DNA of 24,985 nucleotides from a virus: the IMG/VR virus record IMGVR_UViG_3300044641_001358, positions 1 through 24,985 of that record; one strand, written 5' to 3'. The notes beneath the pieces were generated by a model, which saw nothing but the letters and a program-made list of their open reading frames with translations, did no database searches and had not been told where the DNA came from. The position numbers and the translations under genes were made by a program. Shown in pieces: positions 5,950 through 14,534 of the stretch. Every line of letters starts with the position of its first letter. Positions within the stretch are counted from its first letter, which is position 1.

Positions 5950-7267
5950 TATAAATTTAACTAAAAAGCAATCTATTGCTTGGAAATTACTATTCGATGA
6001 TAAAACTAATGAGATACTTTATGGTGGATCAGCAGGCGCTGGAAAATCTTGGCTTGGTTGTTTGTGGATTGTTACACTCTGTTTAAAGTACGAGGGCATA
6101 CGTTGTCTGATCGGTAGAACAGTATTACAGCAATTAAAGCTAACCACATTAAATACGTTGTTTGAAACACTTCAAGCAATGGGATTAAAAGCAAGCGAAC
6201 ATTATACATATAATGGACAGTCCAATGTAATTACATTCTTTAACAAGAGTGAGATAATACTAAAAGATTTAGCATATCAACCATCAGATCCTAACTACGA
6301 TAGTCTAGGTGGTCTAGAACTATCAGCAGTATTCGTAGATGAAGCTGCACAAATACCACAATTAGCATACAACATCCTTAAATCACGTATTCGTTTTAAA
6401 CTAAATGAGTTTAAATTAATGCCAAAGATATTAATGACGTGTAACCCTGGACAAGTATGGCTTAAGAAAGTATTCTATCTACCATTTATAAGTGAGACAT
6501 TAGAAGAGAATAGAGCATTTGTCCCAGCATTACCATTAGATAATCCACACTTACCTGCATCTTATATTGAGATGCTTAAGTCATTACCACCAAGTCAACG
6601 TAGACGTTTACTAGAAGGTGATTGGAATTATGAGATGGAAGCTGACAACCTATTTGACTTTGATGATATATCAGCAGCAATATTTAAAGAGGCACCAAAA
6701 CCAGATGAAAAGAAATATATATCATTGGACGTAGCAAGGTTTGGTTCTGATAGGTCTGTCGCTTGCGTATGGGTAGGTTTAACGGTCGTTGAGGTGTTTG
6801 TCTATAGCAAACTATCAGCTGTTGAATTATCGTCCGAAATACGCAATCTAATAGCTAAATACGGAGTACATCCAAAGAACGTTATTGTGGATGCTGATGG
6901 AGTTGGTGGACCGGTTAGTGATATGTTAAGAGGAACAGACTTTGTCAATAACTCAAAAGCATTACACAACCAAAACTTCTTTAACCTGAAGTCACAATGT
7001 TATGTAAAACTATCTGAACTATTTAAGGAAGGGAAGATAAGCATAAACGTATTAGACACATCCTTAGTTGATGACTTGACACAAGAACTATTAGCAGTTA
7101 AATTAAAAGACGTAGATAAAGATAATAAGGTACAGGTAGGATCAAAAGACGATATGAAGAAAGTCCTTGGTAAATCACCAGATATTTCCGATGCATTGAT
7201 GATGCGTATGTACTATGAAATAAAAAACCTGAAAGCCACAGGTAGATACTCAATGGCTTACGTATAG
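5939..7267 (+). CDS. terL: terminase large subunit (ATPase and nuclease)
   Basis: 442 aa from ATG 5939; an upstream in-frame ATG at 5912 is possible, but the chosen start gives the conventional N-terminus MAIDINLTKKQ and an 11-nt overlap with the glycosyltransferase gene. Walker A is GGSAGAGKS (29-37), Walker B is VFVDEA (131-136), and a coupling motif follows at TCNPGQ (167-172). The C-terminal RNase-H-like nuclease carries Asp at 264 (SLDVARFG), 318/320 (VIVDADGVGG) and 415/418 (SPDISDAL). It is the motor and headful or site-specific nuclease that packages phage DNA through the portal. All key residues are present. Confidence 0.95.
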   Translation: MAIDINLTKKQSIAWKLLFDDKTNEILYGGSAGAGKSWLGCLWIVTLCLKYEGIRCLIGRTVLQQLKLTTLNTLFETLQAMGLKASEHYTYNGQSNVITFFNKSEIILKDLAYQPSDPNYDSLGGLELSAVFVDEAAQIPQLAYNILKSRIRFKLNEFKLMPKILMTCNPGQVWLKKVFYLPFISETLEENRAFVPALPLDNPHLPASYIEMLKSLPPSQRRRLLEGDWNYEMEADNLFDFDDISAAIFKEAPKPDEKKYISLDVARFGSDRSVACVWVGLTVVEVFVYSKLSAVELSSEIRNLIAKYGVHPKNVIVDADGVGGPVSDMLRGTDFVNNSKALHNQNFFNLKSQCYVKLSELFKEGKISINVLDTSLVDDLTQELLAVKLKDVDKDNKVQVGSKDDMKKVLGKSPDISDALMMRMYYEIKNLKATGRYSMAYV

Positions 7268-7269
7268 AT

Positions 7270-8004
7270 ATGATTAAATTTAAGATAGACGAAAAGGAAT
7301 ATATACTTCCTGAAATTATTAGCATAGAAAAGTATGCAAAAATATATAAGATAAAAGACTTATTTAGTGATGACTACTTTGCTGCAAGGTTATTAAACAT
7401 AATGACTGATGCACCAGTTGAGGACTTAATTCAATCTGATTATCAAGAAGTTAGCTATTTGGCTAATTATGTTATGTCATTAATACCGATAAATAAAGAC
7501 ATCCCATTTAAAGATAGATTTGTTTTAAACGGTGTTAATTATGGATTTTTCCCTAATTGGAAAGATTTAAGTTTTGCTGAGTTTGTAGATATGGATACCA
7601 TCTCAACCAAGAAACCAGAAGAAATTTTGGATTTACTGCATATTCTTGCAGCAATTATGTATAGACCAATTACACAAGAAACAACAGAACACGATTTTAA
7701 AATAGAAAAGTATGATGTAGATAAAATGAAACAGCGATCAGAACTGTTTAAAAAAGAGCTAGATGTGAAGTATGTTATATCAGCGCAGTTTTTTTTTATC
7801 AACTTCGTAAACAAATACTTAAATTATACCCAGCTGTCTTCGATTCAGAAGCTATCGATATGGAGCAAGGTCAAGATTTTGTGGACGATGCGCAAGGTGA
7901 TATGGTATCTAATTTTCAAAAAGCGTTCGGGTGGTATGTGGTCATCAACAGAGTTACTGGAAATGATATTACAAAACACGAAGCTGTCTTCCAAAAAACC
8001 CTGA
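7270..8004 (+). CDS. tail assembly chaperone-like protein, 0-frame product (frameshift site inside)
   Basis: 244 aa in this frame, starting 2 nt after the large terminase stop. The first 173 residues look genuine: VNYGFFPNWKDLSFAEFVDM and DLLHILAAIMYRPIT are conserved-looking helical blocks, and the part before nine T at 7789-7797 is coherent. Beyond the T-run the 0-frame reads a less natural tail (KRSGGMWSSTELLEMILQ) until a stop at 8004. The -1 frame instead gives a good globular sequence ending at 8084. Phage tail chaperones often express both a short and a frameshifted long form; here the fused form would be about 271 aa. The family name is inferred from position and the frameshift. Confidence 0.65.
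   Translation: MIKFKIDEKEYILPEIISIEKYAKIYKIKDLFSDDYFAARLLNIMTDAPVEDLIQSDYQEVSYLANYVMSLIPINKDIPFKDRFVLNGVNYGFFPNWKDLSFAEFVDMDTISTKKPEEILDLLHILAAIMYRPITQETTEHDFKIEKYDVDKMKQRSELFKKELDVKYVISAQFFFINFVNKYLNYTQLSSIQKLSIWSKVKILWTMRKVIWYLIFKKRSGGMWSSTELLEMILQNTKLSSKKP
7789..7797 (+). other. nine-T slippery site for -1 frameshift
   Basis: CAG-TTT-TTT-TTT-ATC in the 0 frame. Any T_TTT_TTT heptamer here allows tandem slippage to the -1 frame, which then stays open for 95 codons. No strong downstream stem was found; a weak CTTC/GAAG stem (7838-7851) lies about 40 nt after. A sequencing or assembly error in the homopolymer (T10 instead of T9) would give the same picture. Confidence 0.6.
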
Positions 8005-8084
8005 TTGAGATTTTAAACCAATTAACATTCCTGATACAGCACGATAAACTACAGGAACAACTTTTGAAGAAACAAAATAAATAA
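7797..8084 (+). CDS. -1 frame continuation of the tail-chaperone-like gene
   Basis: In the -1 frame the reading continues from the T-run as YQLRKQILKLYPAVFDSEAI, then DFVDDAQGDMVSNFQKAFGW, and ends in a charged helix (QEQLLKKQNK) at 8084, just 18 nt before the next gene. These 95 residues have the mixed helical character of a real domain. An in-frame ATG at 7860 exists, but it lies inside this conserved-looking stretch, so a separate gene starting there is less likely than a fused product made by frameshifting. The domain would form the T-like half of a G/GT-type tail chaperone. Confidence 0.6.
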   Translation, partial: YQLRKQILKLYPAVFDSEAIDMEQGQDFVDDAQGDMVSNFQKAFGWYVVINRVTGNDITKHEAVFQKTLIEILNQLTFLIQHDKLQEQLLKKQNK

Positions 8085-8095
8085 ATTTATATTTT
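8063..8095 (+). promoter_or_regulatory. promoter-like site before the duplicated-domain gene
   Basis: TTTG at 8063-8066, 21 nt, then TATATTTT at 8088-8095, ending 7 nt before ATG 8103. Both elements are near the Bacteroidetes consensus, with a slightly long spacer and the last base changed. It overlaps the end of the frameshifted gene. Confidence 0.45.
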
Positions 8096-8102
8096 ATAAT
8101 AG

Positions 8103-9107
8103 ATGACAAATTACTATCAAATATTACAGGATTTAAAAGGAATCGCCTATTATCATTACCAAATCAATTCATTTGGTGTTGGTGATATTACGCAGATTAC
8201 TATGGATATTGAGACCAAGAAGGAACCTAAGTACACAAAAATGTATGTTGTCCCTGGTACTACAACCCTAAATCAAAACGTAGTTAGTTATCAGTTCTCA
8301 ATAATTATACTTGACAGGATAGACGATGATTACTCAAATCAACGTGATGTTATGTCTGACACGTTAGAAATAACCAAAGACATATTCACAATCCTATATC
8401 AGTCATACACAACCGAATTTGGTAATTTCACATTATATTATGAACCATCTTGGGGACCTAATGTAACACCGTTCTTGGAAAGGTTTGAAACAATCCTAGG
8501 TGGATGGACGCTTAACATTACAATTAACGAACCATTTGATTACAATAGCTGTGTATTACCGATATCCGGATTAACATTACCAACATCGGTAAACAAAGTT
8601 AACTACAAGCAAATTATTGAGGACTTAGAAGATGTGGCTAATACCCACCTACAAATCAATTCATTTGGTTATGGGGACATAACTCAGTTAACAATGGATG
8701 TCATTACAAAGCAAGAACCAGAATACACTAGGATGTATGTGGTTCCAGCTGACACCATACTAAATGAAAACCAACTAACATTAAATTTTACAATAATAAT
8801 AGCAGATAGATTAGATGACGATTATTCCAATCAACAAGAAGTACTAGGTGACACATTGGAAATATGCAAAGATATATTCACTGTGTTATATTTATCAGAA
8901 TACGAAACTGAGTGGGGTGCCACCGTTGAACCATTTTTAGAAGCATATGAAACAGTATTATGCGGATGGTCAATGAACATCACCTTAACTCAACCATTCG
9001 ATTATAATAGATGTATACTACCAGAACGAAGCTTTGTACCTGGTTATAAATGGTCTGAATTGGCAGAACTATGGAAGGATGTCAATGACAACTGGAAAGA
9101 TGTATAA
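8103..9107 (+). CDS. structural protein made of two copies of one domain
   Basis: 334 aa. Residues 3-153 and 167-307 are two versions of the same domain. Shared blocks in order are QINSFGxGDITQ, TMD, EPxYTxMYVVP, DDDYSNQ, DTLEI, KDIFT, PFLE, GGW/CGW, NIT and PFDYNxC-x-LP. Copy 1 carries about 10 extra residues around 104-118. The tail after 310 (YKWSELAELWKDVNDNWKDV) is a short amphipathic helix. Its position between the large terminase and the fibre-like gene suggests a tail completion or minor tail protein. The fused pair could occupy two subunit sites in a ring or mediate a symmetry change. The exact role is inferred from context. Confidence 0.85.
   Translation: MTNYYQILQDLKGIAYYHYQINSFGVGDITQITMDIETKKEPKYTKMYVVPGTTTLNQNVVSYQFSIIILDRIDDDYSNQRDVMSDTLEITKDIFTILYQSYTTEFGNFTLYYEPSWGPNVTPFLERFETILGGWTLNITINEPFDYNSCVLPISGLTLPTSVNKVNYKQIIEDLEDVANTHLQINSFGYGDITQLTMDVITKQEPEYTRMYVVPADTILNENQLTLNFTIIIADRLDDDYSNQQEVLGDTLEICKDIFTVLYLSEYETEWGATVEPFLEAYETVLCGWSMNITLTQPFDYNRCILPERSFVPGYKWSELAELWKDVNDNWKDV
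8109..9023 (+). repeat. tandem duplicated domain inside the 8103 gene
   Basis: The two protein copies are encoded at about 8109-8561 and 8601-9023. Amino-acid similarity is obvious throughout. The DNA has diverged apart from short matches such as CAAATCAATTCATTTGGT, so the duplication is old and both copies appear to be under selection. Confidence 0.8.
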
Positions 9108-9113
9108 AAGAAA

Positions 9114-9121
9114 AATATTTA
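9114..9121 (+). promoter_or_regulatory. weak TATATTTA-like box before the 9129 gene
   Basis: AATATTTA ends 7 nt before ATG 9129. It is a poorer version of the box at 4205 and 19270 (first base changed), with the same placement as the 8088 box. No upstream TTTG is found at a usable distance. Confidence 0.25.
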
Positions 9122-9128
9122 AATAACT

Positions 9129-12100
9129 ATGGGTAATTTAACTAATCAATATGTAAGTCAGTCCTTTCAAGGATTATTGAAACTTGATAACAGCACTACT
9201 GGTGTAACATCCACGTTACAATATGTTCAAGATGGACTTGGCAATAATATTCCAATGCAGGTATCAACATCATCTGTTGTTATCACCGGTTCATTAATTG
9301 GATCAGCATCATACGCTACTCAAGCGCTATCTGCATCTTATGCACCAGACACAACTAATACTGGTTCACTAGTAAGCACTTCATCGTTTAACGCTTATAC
9401 ATCAAGTAATGATAGTAAGGTTAATTCGTTGATTGCTGCAACAGGAAGTTTTGTAACAGAAGCTGAGAGCGGATCATTTATGATTACTGGTAGCGTTGCT
9501 GGAGATACACTAACGTTTACTAAAGGTAACGGTTCACAGTTTAACTTACAAGTTAATACAGGCTCATTACCAGCTGGTGTTATTTCAGGTTCTCAACAAA
9601 TAACTAATTTAGGATTTGCCACTACTAGTTCTGTTAATCAGAAATTAGACACCGGCTCATTCAACACATATACATCAAGCAATGATAGTAAAGTTAATTC
9701 ACTTATCGCTAGCACTGGGTCTTATGCTACTACTTCATCGGTTACTTCGCTTTCGCAAAGCATAGCTATTACAGACTTAGCACAGAACAATAGATTAAAT
9801 TCAATAGAAGGTGTAACTGGTTCTTTCGTAACAGAAACTGAATCTGGTTCATTTATGGTAACAGGTAGTGCATCAGGTAATGTACTTACATTTACAAAAG
9901 GTAACGGTACTACTTTTAACTTATCAGTTGCTACAGGTAGTCAAAATAGAGATGGTTTAATTACCACAGGTTCTGTTGGTGGTACTCAATCAATCACAGG
10001 AAGTTTAGGTATTAGTGGTACACTTACTGCATTATCTGCATCAATTACTTATTTAGAAACAGTTTACGAAACTGCTTCAGTAATATACTCAAGTGGTTCA
10101 AACCAATTTGGTGACGCATCAAACGACACACAAACATTATGGGGTACAGTTAACTTACCATCAGGACCATTAGTTATAACAGGTAGCGTAACAGCATCAG
10201 CTGGATTTGTTGGTAACCTAACAGGTACTGCATCATATGCTACAAACGCATTGAGTGCAAGTAATGCTGTAAACTCAGACACTTCTATATCATCAAGCTT
10301 TTCACAGAACGCGACATCTGCAAGTCAAGCACAAAATGCTAACACAGCATCTTACGTGTTGAATGCAGTTTCATCATCATATTCAAATTTTGCTGTAAGC
10401 GCATCACAAGCACAGAATGCAGTATCTGCATCTTATGCGCCTGATACAACAAACACAGGTTCATTAGTAGTAAGTGTTGTACGTGGTCCAATAACATTTG
10501 AAGATGATGTTGTAGTAACAAAAGGTGATGGTACAACAAACACGTTCACAATTAATAATGTAGTTCAATCTGACAGTTCATCATATTCAAATTTTGCAGT
10601 ATCTGCATCTCAAGCACAAAATACTGTAAGTAGTTCGTTTGCAACTAATGCTGGTTCAGCATCATACGCACCAACAGTTATTCCTGATTGGGTTGCAACA
10701 ACAGGTTCAAACGTATTTGTTGGTCAACAAACAATTAATAATGATTTAACAATTTCATCAACAAACCCATTTGGTACGTTTGTTAATATGGTTAGTACTG
10801 GTACTACTTCATTTAATTTAGATAGTCCACTTACTCAGTTCCAATCAAATGGACAGATTATATTTACTAATACGTTAGCATCAACAGGTTCAAGTGATAT
10901 TACTTTCTTGACACAAAATGGTGGTGATATAATTCTTAATACTTCTAATTCAGGTTCTGTAGCAATTACAGGTAGTGTAAATATATCTGGTTCGGTTGTT
11001 GACATTAAAGCACCAATAGTAAGAATTACAGGTAGCTTAATTTTAAGCGGTTCTGCTGGCGTTGAATTAGATGTTAAAGGTGATGTAACAATCACTGGTA
11101 GTTTAAATGTATCTGGTTCACAATCAATTACACGCGATTTAAGATTATTTTCATCAGCGTCATATGGTGGTGTCGTTCCTGGTTTTTATATTACAGCGTC
11201 ATCACCGGTATCTCAATCAAATATTATATTTGCAAGTTTAGCCGGTGCCGATGGACAAGCACCTCTCGTCGCTAATCAAACTGGTTCAATCATAATATCT
11301 GGTTCAAATAATATTTTATTTGCTAGTAATAGAATTTCGTCTTCAACAGCGATCGGATATATAGGCAATAATAATATAGTTGGAACAATTCCAACATTAA
11401 ATCCCACTTCTTTACATTTTCCATCAATTTCTAATAATCAACTTCAAGCAGGAGTAGTATTTAATTTTACAACAAGTTCATTATCCCCAGCAAGTTTTAC
11501 TAATAATTTAGTTTATAGTAGTGTAAATGTAAACTCTCAAAGTGGTAGTATAGCGTTTGGTAATAACCTTATATTATTAGGACCTACAATAAATGCACAA
11601 ACAACAACACTTGGTTTACAAACAAGTGTATCTAGTAATGCACTTATTGGAACCGCATTAACACTAAATCAAAATAGTTCATCAATACTATATCAACAAA
11701 ATATAGGTGGTTTGACTGTTACTAATAATTATTCATCATCTGTATCAACAGCTGTTAATAATATTACAATGACACAAAACTTGTTTAACGGTTCTACACT
11801 TACTCTGGTTGTAAGTGGTTCAAATACAGCTAATAGAAGAACGTTTAACTCAAATTTAATTTCAGGTAGAAGTAATGAAATTAACTCTAATCAGAGTGGT
11901 TCTTCAGCTGGTCACTTAGTTGCTACAGCATTACTAGGCCAGAACTTAATTGTGTCAGCATCAAATACATCAACAACATCTGGTGGTACTGTAATAGTAG
12001 GTAGATTCAATGCTACCGGTTCATTACAAGAAAGTGCACAAGATACGGTATTCGTTGTAGGTAGTGGTGCAAGTGCTGGGGCTAGAAGAAACTCATTAAA

Positions 12101-12461
12101 AATTGATAGCTCAGGTAATACAGAATTAACTGGTTCAGTTAGTGTTACTGGTTCATTTAAAAGTCTTGGTAATGTTCAAATTACAGGTTCATTAAATGTA
12201 TCTGCTGATATATTATTTGCTTCAGGTTCTAATAAAACAATTGGAACATTTGTATTAGATGGTGCCAATCCTGGTGCTGCAACAGTATCAAATAGTTTAG
12301 TTACAGCAACTAGTTTAATATTCTTAACAAAACAGACAAATGTACATAGTGGTAACGGAACAGTAAGTGTAACATCAAAAGGTGCAGGAACATTCAATGT
12401 AACATCAAACCATAACGGAGACACAGATACAGTGGCTTACTTAATTATAAATCCAGCATAA
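9129..12461 (+). CDS. large Ser/Thr-rich repetitive fibre-like structural protein
   Basis: 1110 aa, dominated by Ser, Thr, Gly and Asn with recurring modules such as ITGSLNVSGS, SASYAPDTTNTGSLV, SYSNFAVSASQAQN and SGSFMITGSVAGDTLTF. The repeats imply an elongated beta-rich trimeric fibre or decoration shaft. The last about 80 residues form a distinct domain (GTFVLDGANPGAATVSNSLV up to a final DTVAYLIINPA) of a type I recall at the C-terminus of many Bacteroidetes phage and prophage structural proteins. It is probably a tail or head fibre involved in adsorption. Its TAA overlaps the next ATG by one base (TAATG), so translation is coupled. Fibre location (head or tail) cannot be decided. Confidence 0.85.
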   Translation: MGNLTNQYVSQSFQGLLKLDNSTTGVTSTLQYVQDGLGNNIPMQVSTSSVVITGSLIGSASYATQALSASYAPDTTNTGSLVSTSSFNAYTSSNDSKVNSLIAATGSFVTEAESGSFMITGSVAGDTLTFTKGNGSQFNLQVNTGSLPAGVISGSQQITNLGFATTSSVNQKLDTGSFNTYTSSNDSKVNSLIASTGSYATTSSVTSLSQSIAITDLAQNNRLNSIEGVTGSFVTETESGSFMVTGSASGNVLTFTKGNGTTFNLSVATGSQNRDGLITTGSVGGTQSITGSLGISGTLTALSASITYLETVYETASVIYSSGSNQFGDASNDTQTLWGTVNLPSGPLVITGSVTASAGFVGNLTGTASYATNALSASNAVNSDTSISSSFSQNATSASQAQNANTASYVLNAVSSSYSNFAVSASQAQNAVSASYAPDTTNTGSLVVSVVRGPITFEDDVVVTKGDGTTNTFTINNVVQSDSSSYSNFAVSASQAQNTVSSSFATNAGSASYAPTVIPDWVATTGSNVFVGQQTINNDLTISSTNPFGTFVNMVSTGTTSFNLDSPLTQFQSNGQIIFTNTLASTGSSDITFLTQNGGDIILNTSNSGSVAITGSVNISGSVVDIKAPIVRITGSLILSGSAGVELDVKGDVTITGSLNVSGSQSITRDLRLFSSASYGGVVPGFYITASSPVSQSNIIFASLAGADGQAPLVANQTGSIIISGSNNILFASNRISSSTAIGYIGNNNIVGTIPTLNPTSLHFPSISNNQLQAGVVFNFTTSSLSPASFTNNLVYSSVNVNSQSGSIAFGNNLILLGPTINAQTTTLGLQTSVSSNALIGTALTLNQNSSSILYQQNIGGLTVTNNYSSSVSTAVNNITMTQNLFNGSTLTLVVSGSNTANRRTFNSNLISGRSNEINSNQSGSSAGHLVATALLGQNLIVSASNTSTTSGGTVIVGRFNATGSLQESAQDTVFVVGSGASAGARRNSLKIDSSGNTELTGSVSVTGSFKSLGNVQITGSLNVSADILFASGSNKTIGTFVLDGANPGAATVSNSLVTATSLIFLTKQTNVHSGNGTVSVTSKGAGTFNVTSNHNGDTDTVAYLIINPA
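9333..10470 (+). repeat. near-identical repeat segments in the fibre-like gene
   Basis: Pairs of related DNA segments include 9333-9375 with 10428-10470 (SASYAPDTTNTGSLV), 9396-9437 with 9669-9710 (YTSSNDSKVNSLIA), and 10374-10393 with 10578-10597, which is identical over 20 nt (SSYSNFA). These could recombine and lengthen or shorten the fibre. Confidence 0.65.
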
Positions 12462-12946
12462 TGAATTTAGACGAGATAGCCCCTATTATTGAAGAGAAGT
12501 TTAAGAAAGCGTTAAAAGAAAGACGTTATCCATTTGGCTTTGCAAAAAACAAAGGGCTGTCTGATAAGGTTGCATCTGGATCATTATATAACAGTATTAA
12601 GGTTATTACAAAAGAAACTAAAGATGGTGCAACACTATCTGTAGCAATGAATGAATATGCACAGTGGGTACAATCAGGTAGATTACCTGGAAAGAAAGGT
12701 GTACCAATTGATGCCATAGAAAAATGGATTAAAAGTAGAGGCTTGAAAGGTAGAGATAAAAAAGGTAGATTTATCAAAACTAGAAGTTTCGCATTCGGGA
12801 TACAAAAGAACATCAAGAAGTTTGGTATTAGACCATCAAACTGGTATGATGTTGCAATTGACGAGATATTGGAAGATACCGAAATAATAAATCTTCTTGA
12901 GGGCGCAGCGATAGAAGACTTAATAAACGCAATAGAAGGAATATAA
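12461..12946 (+). CDS. HK97 gp10-like head-tail or tail completion protein
   Basis: 161 aa, basic. The N-terminal helix (NLDEIAPIIEEKFKKALKER) and the following GSLYNSIKV, with YAQWVQSGRLPGKKGVPIDA, match the pattern of small gp10-family phage morphogenesis proteins, which occupy the head-tail junction or end the tail tube. A Gly/Lys-rich loop (RGLKGRDKKGRFIKTRSFAF) and FGIQKNIKKFGIRPSN are also typical of this group. It begins inside the fibre gene's stop codon, so it is translationally coupled to it. The family is assigned from pattern, not a search. Confidence 0.75.
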   Translation: MNLDEIAPIIEEKFKKALKERRYPFGFAKNKGLSDKVASGSLYNSIKVITKETKDGATLSVAMNEYAQWVQSGRLPGKKGVPIDAIEKWIKSRGLKGRDKKGRFIKTRSFAFGIQKNIKKFGIRPSNWYDVAIDEILEDTEIINLLEGAAIEDLINAIEGI

Positions 12947-12947
12947 T

Positions 12948-14531
12948 ATGGCATTTGGATACCAAAGTCTATACCCTAACGGGCTAAATAGCAATACGCA
13001 AATAAGAAGGTCAACTGATATGGTCTACCAAAGAGGTGGAACATATGAAGTTGTTGTAACTGGAACCACATATCAGTCATCAATGGAACTAGATGTTGAT
13101 CTATATGCTGATTTAGATAAGGTTGGAAGAATGTCGGTTGTTCCTTATGATGTAAGTCAATCAGGTGCAACATATACATATAGATTTAATATAAGACCCT
13201 ATGATTATTTATCAAATTATATTGAATCACAACATTATCCTTACTACTGGTTAAACGATTGGTATTCAACAACCGAACAAATTAACTTAAATAATCCATA
13301 TCCAAATAGTGCAACTGTTAATATGTTGTATGGATTTAGATATTTGAGTGGAACAACAGTCGTTACAAGTTATACTGGAGCCCCAGAAACATCTTTTGTG
13401 CATTATACAGACATTCCATTGTGCGCAACATCAACAGGATTTACTGCATCAGGATTTACAAGCACAGGTGGTGATTTTGATTATGTGGGAGGTTCATTCC
13501 AAATGAATGAGAAGTTAATACTTCAGAACTTTGATCAAGAATTGGGCACCGTAATAGGCACAGGATTGACAATCAACACAGTTGATAGGTATCGAACATA
13601 TAGTCCTATGTCACAATACTTAATGGACTATCCTAGTGTGCCAGAAATGTCTGAGACAGCTAGATTTTTAACTGATGCATCACGTATTCAATATATACAA
13701 TCCAACGAAAATTACGTATTATATTACTTAAACGGACAGTCAGGAGATAGACAAGTGATAGAAGCAGACTTTGCGGTATTTGAATTTTATGATGAAAATA
13801 ATACACAGATAGATTACTTTGAACAACAACTTAATTTCTCTGGTACAACATATGCATCGCCAACTGGTAACACGGATACCTTACAGATATTTGCTTTACC
13901 TTGTGGACCTTCAGATATAACAAACATATTTGCAACTATCAATTGGGATGACGTAGCTTATTATAGAGTACAACTATTCTATGCTTGGCCAACTAACTCA
14001 AACTCAAATAGAATTACTCTAGGTCCAATAGGCCCTGTATCGGAAGCATTCTATTTCTATGTTGATACCAACTGTGGTCCAGAAGATACTCGTCTTGCGT
14101 TCTTAAATGCACGTGGTGGTTATGATTACTTCACGTTCACAAGATATCGTCAAGACACAAAGAAGATTAGTAGACAAACATATGACTCAAGATATTACGC
14201 AACTAATATCCAGTCAGCAGATAGAGATTATGGTAGAACAGTAAAGACATTTGCAACAGATGTAGATAGAGAAATAGTTCTTGAATCAGATTATTTAAGT
14301 GTTGAATATGGTAACTATCTAGAACAATTATTCTATTCACCACAAGTGTATGAGATGAGACCAGATTTTATTTCACAAATTGATAGACAAGACAAGGTAT
14401 ATAAAGATTTAAGACCTGTTCAAGTGTTATCAACTGAGGTGGAGACAATCACAAAGAAGCACAAAAAGTTAAATAAGTATAGAATTACATTGAAGTACGC
14501 AGATACATTCTTTGTTAATAAAGGATTTTAA
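12948..14531 (+). CDS. putative tail structural protein
   Basis: 527 aa, family not firmly recognised. It is rich in Tyr, Thr, Ser and Asn with alternating beta-strand patterns (GGTYEVVVTGTTYQSSMELD, TYTYRFNIRPYDYLSNYI), consistent with a beta-sandwich virion protein. Two Cys occur in a mid-region (LPCGP, TNCGP). The C-terminal part (RPVQVLSTEVETITKKHKKL, then YRITLKYADTFFVNKGF) reads like an ordered terminal domain. It is preceded by AGAAGGA about 8 nt before the ATG, one of the few Shine-Dalgarno-like sites here. It lies 3 nt before the 1571-aa tail protein and most likely contacts it in the distal tail. Confidence 0.75.
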   Translation: MAFGYQSLYPNGLNSNTQIRRSTDMVYQRGGTYEVVVTGTTYQSSMELDVDLYADLDKVGRMSVVPYDVSQSGATYTYRFNIRPYDYLSNYIESQHYPYYWLNDWYSTTEQINLNNPYPNSATVNMLYGFRYLSGTTVVTSYTGAPETSFVHYTDIPLCATSTGFTASGFTSTGGDFDYVGGSFQMNEKLILQNFDQELGTVIGTGLTINTVDRYRTYSPMSQYLMDYPSVPEMSETARFLTDASRIQYIQSNENYVLYYLNGQSGDRQVIEADFAVFEFYDENNTQIDYFEQQLNFSGTTYASPTGNTDTLQIFALPCGPSDITNIFATINWDDVAYYRVQLFYAWPTNSNSNRITLGPIGPVSEAFYFYVDTNCGPEDTRLAFLNARGGYDYFTFTRYRQDTKKISRQTYDSRYYATNIQSADRDYGRTVKTFATDVDREIVLESDYLSVEYGNYLEQLFYSPQVYEMRPDFISQIDRQDKVYKDLRPVQVLSTEVETITKKHKKLNKYRITLKYADTFFVNKGF

Positions 14532-14534
14532 TAT

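Noticed and set aside
7860-8084. Independent gene starting at ATG 7860
   Set aside because: The same frame is open and protein-like upstream back to the T-run, and no start signal precedes 7860; a frameshifted continuation explains it better.
9129-12461. Diversity-generating retroelement target
   Set aside because: No reverse transcriptase or template repeat with A-biased substitutions is seen in the window.
12526-12954. Long open frame on the - strand (142 codons)
   Set aside because: It lies antisense within the gp10-like gene, gives a Ser/Phe-rich protein without motifs, and no - strand promoter or neighbour supports it.
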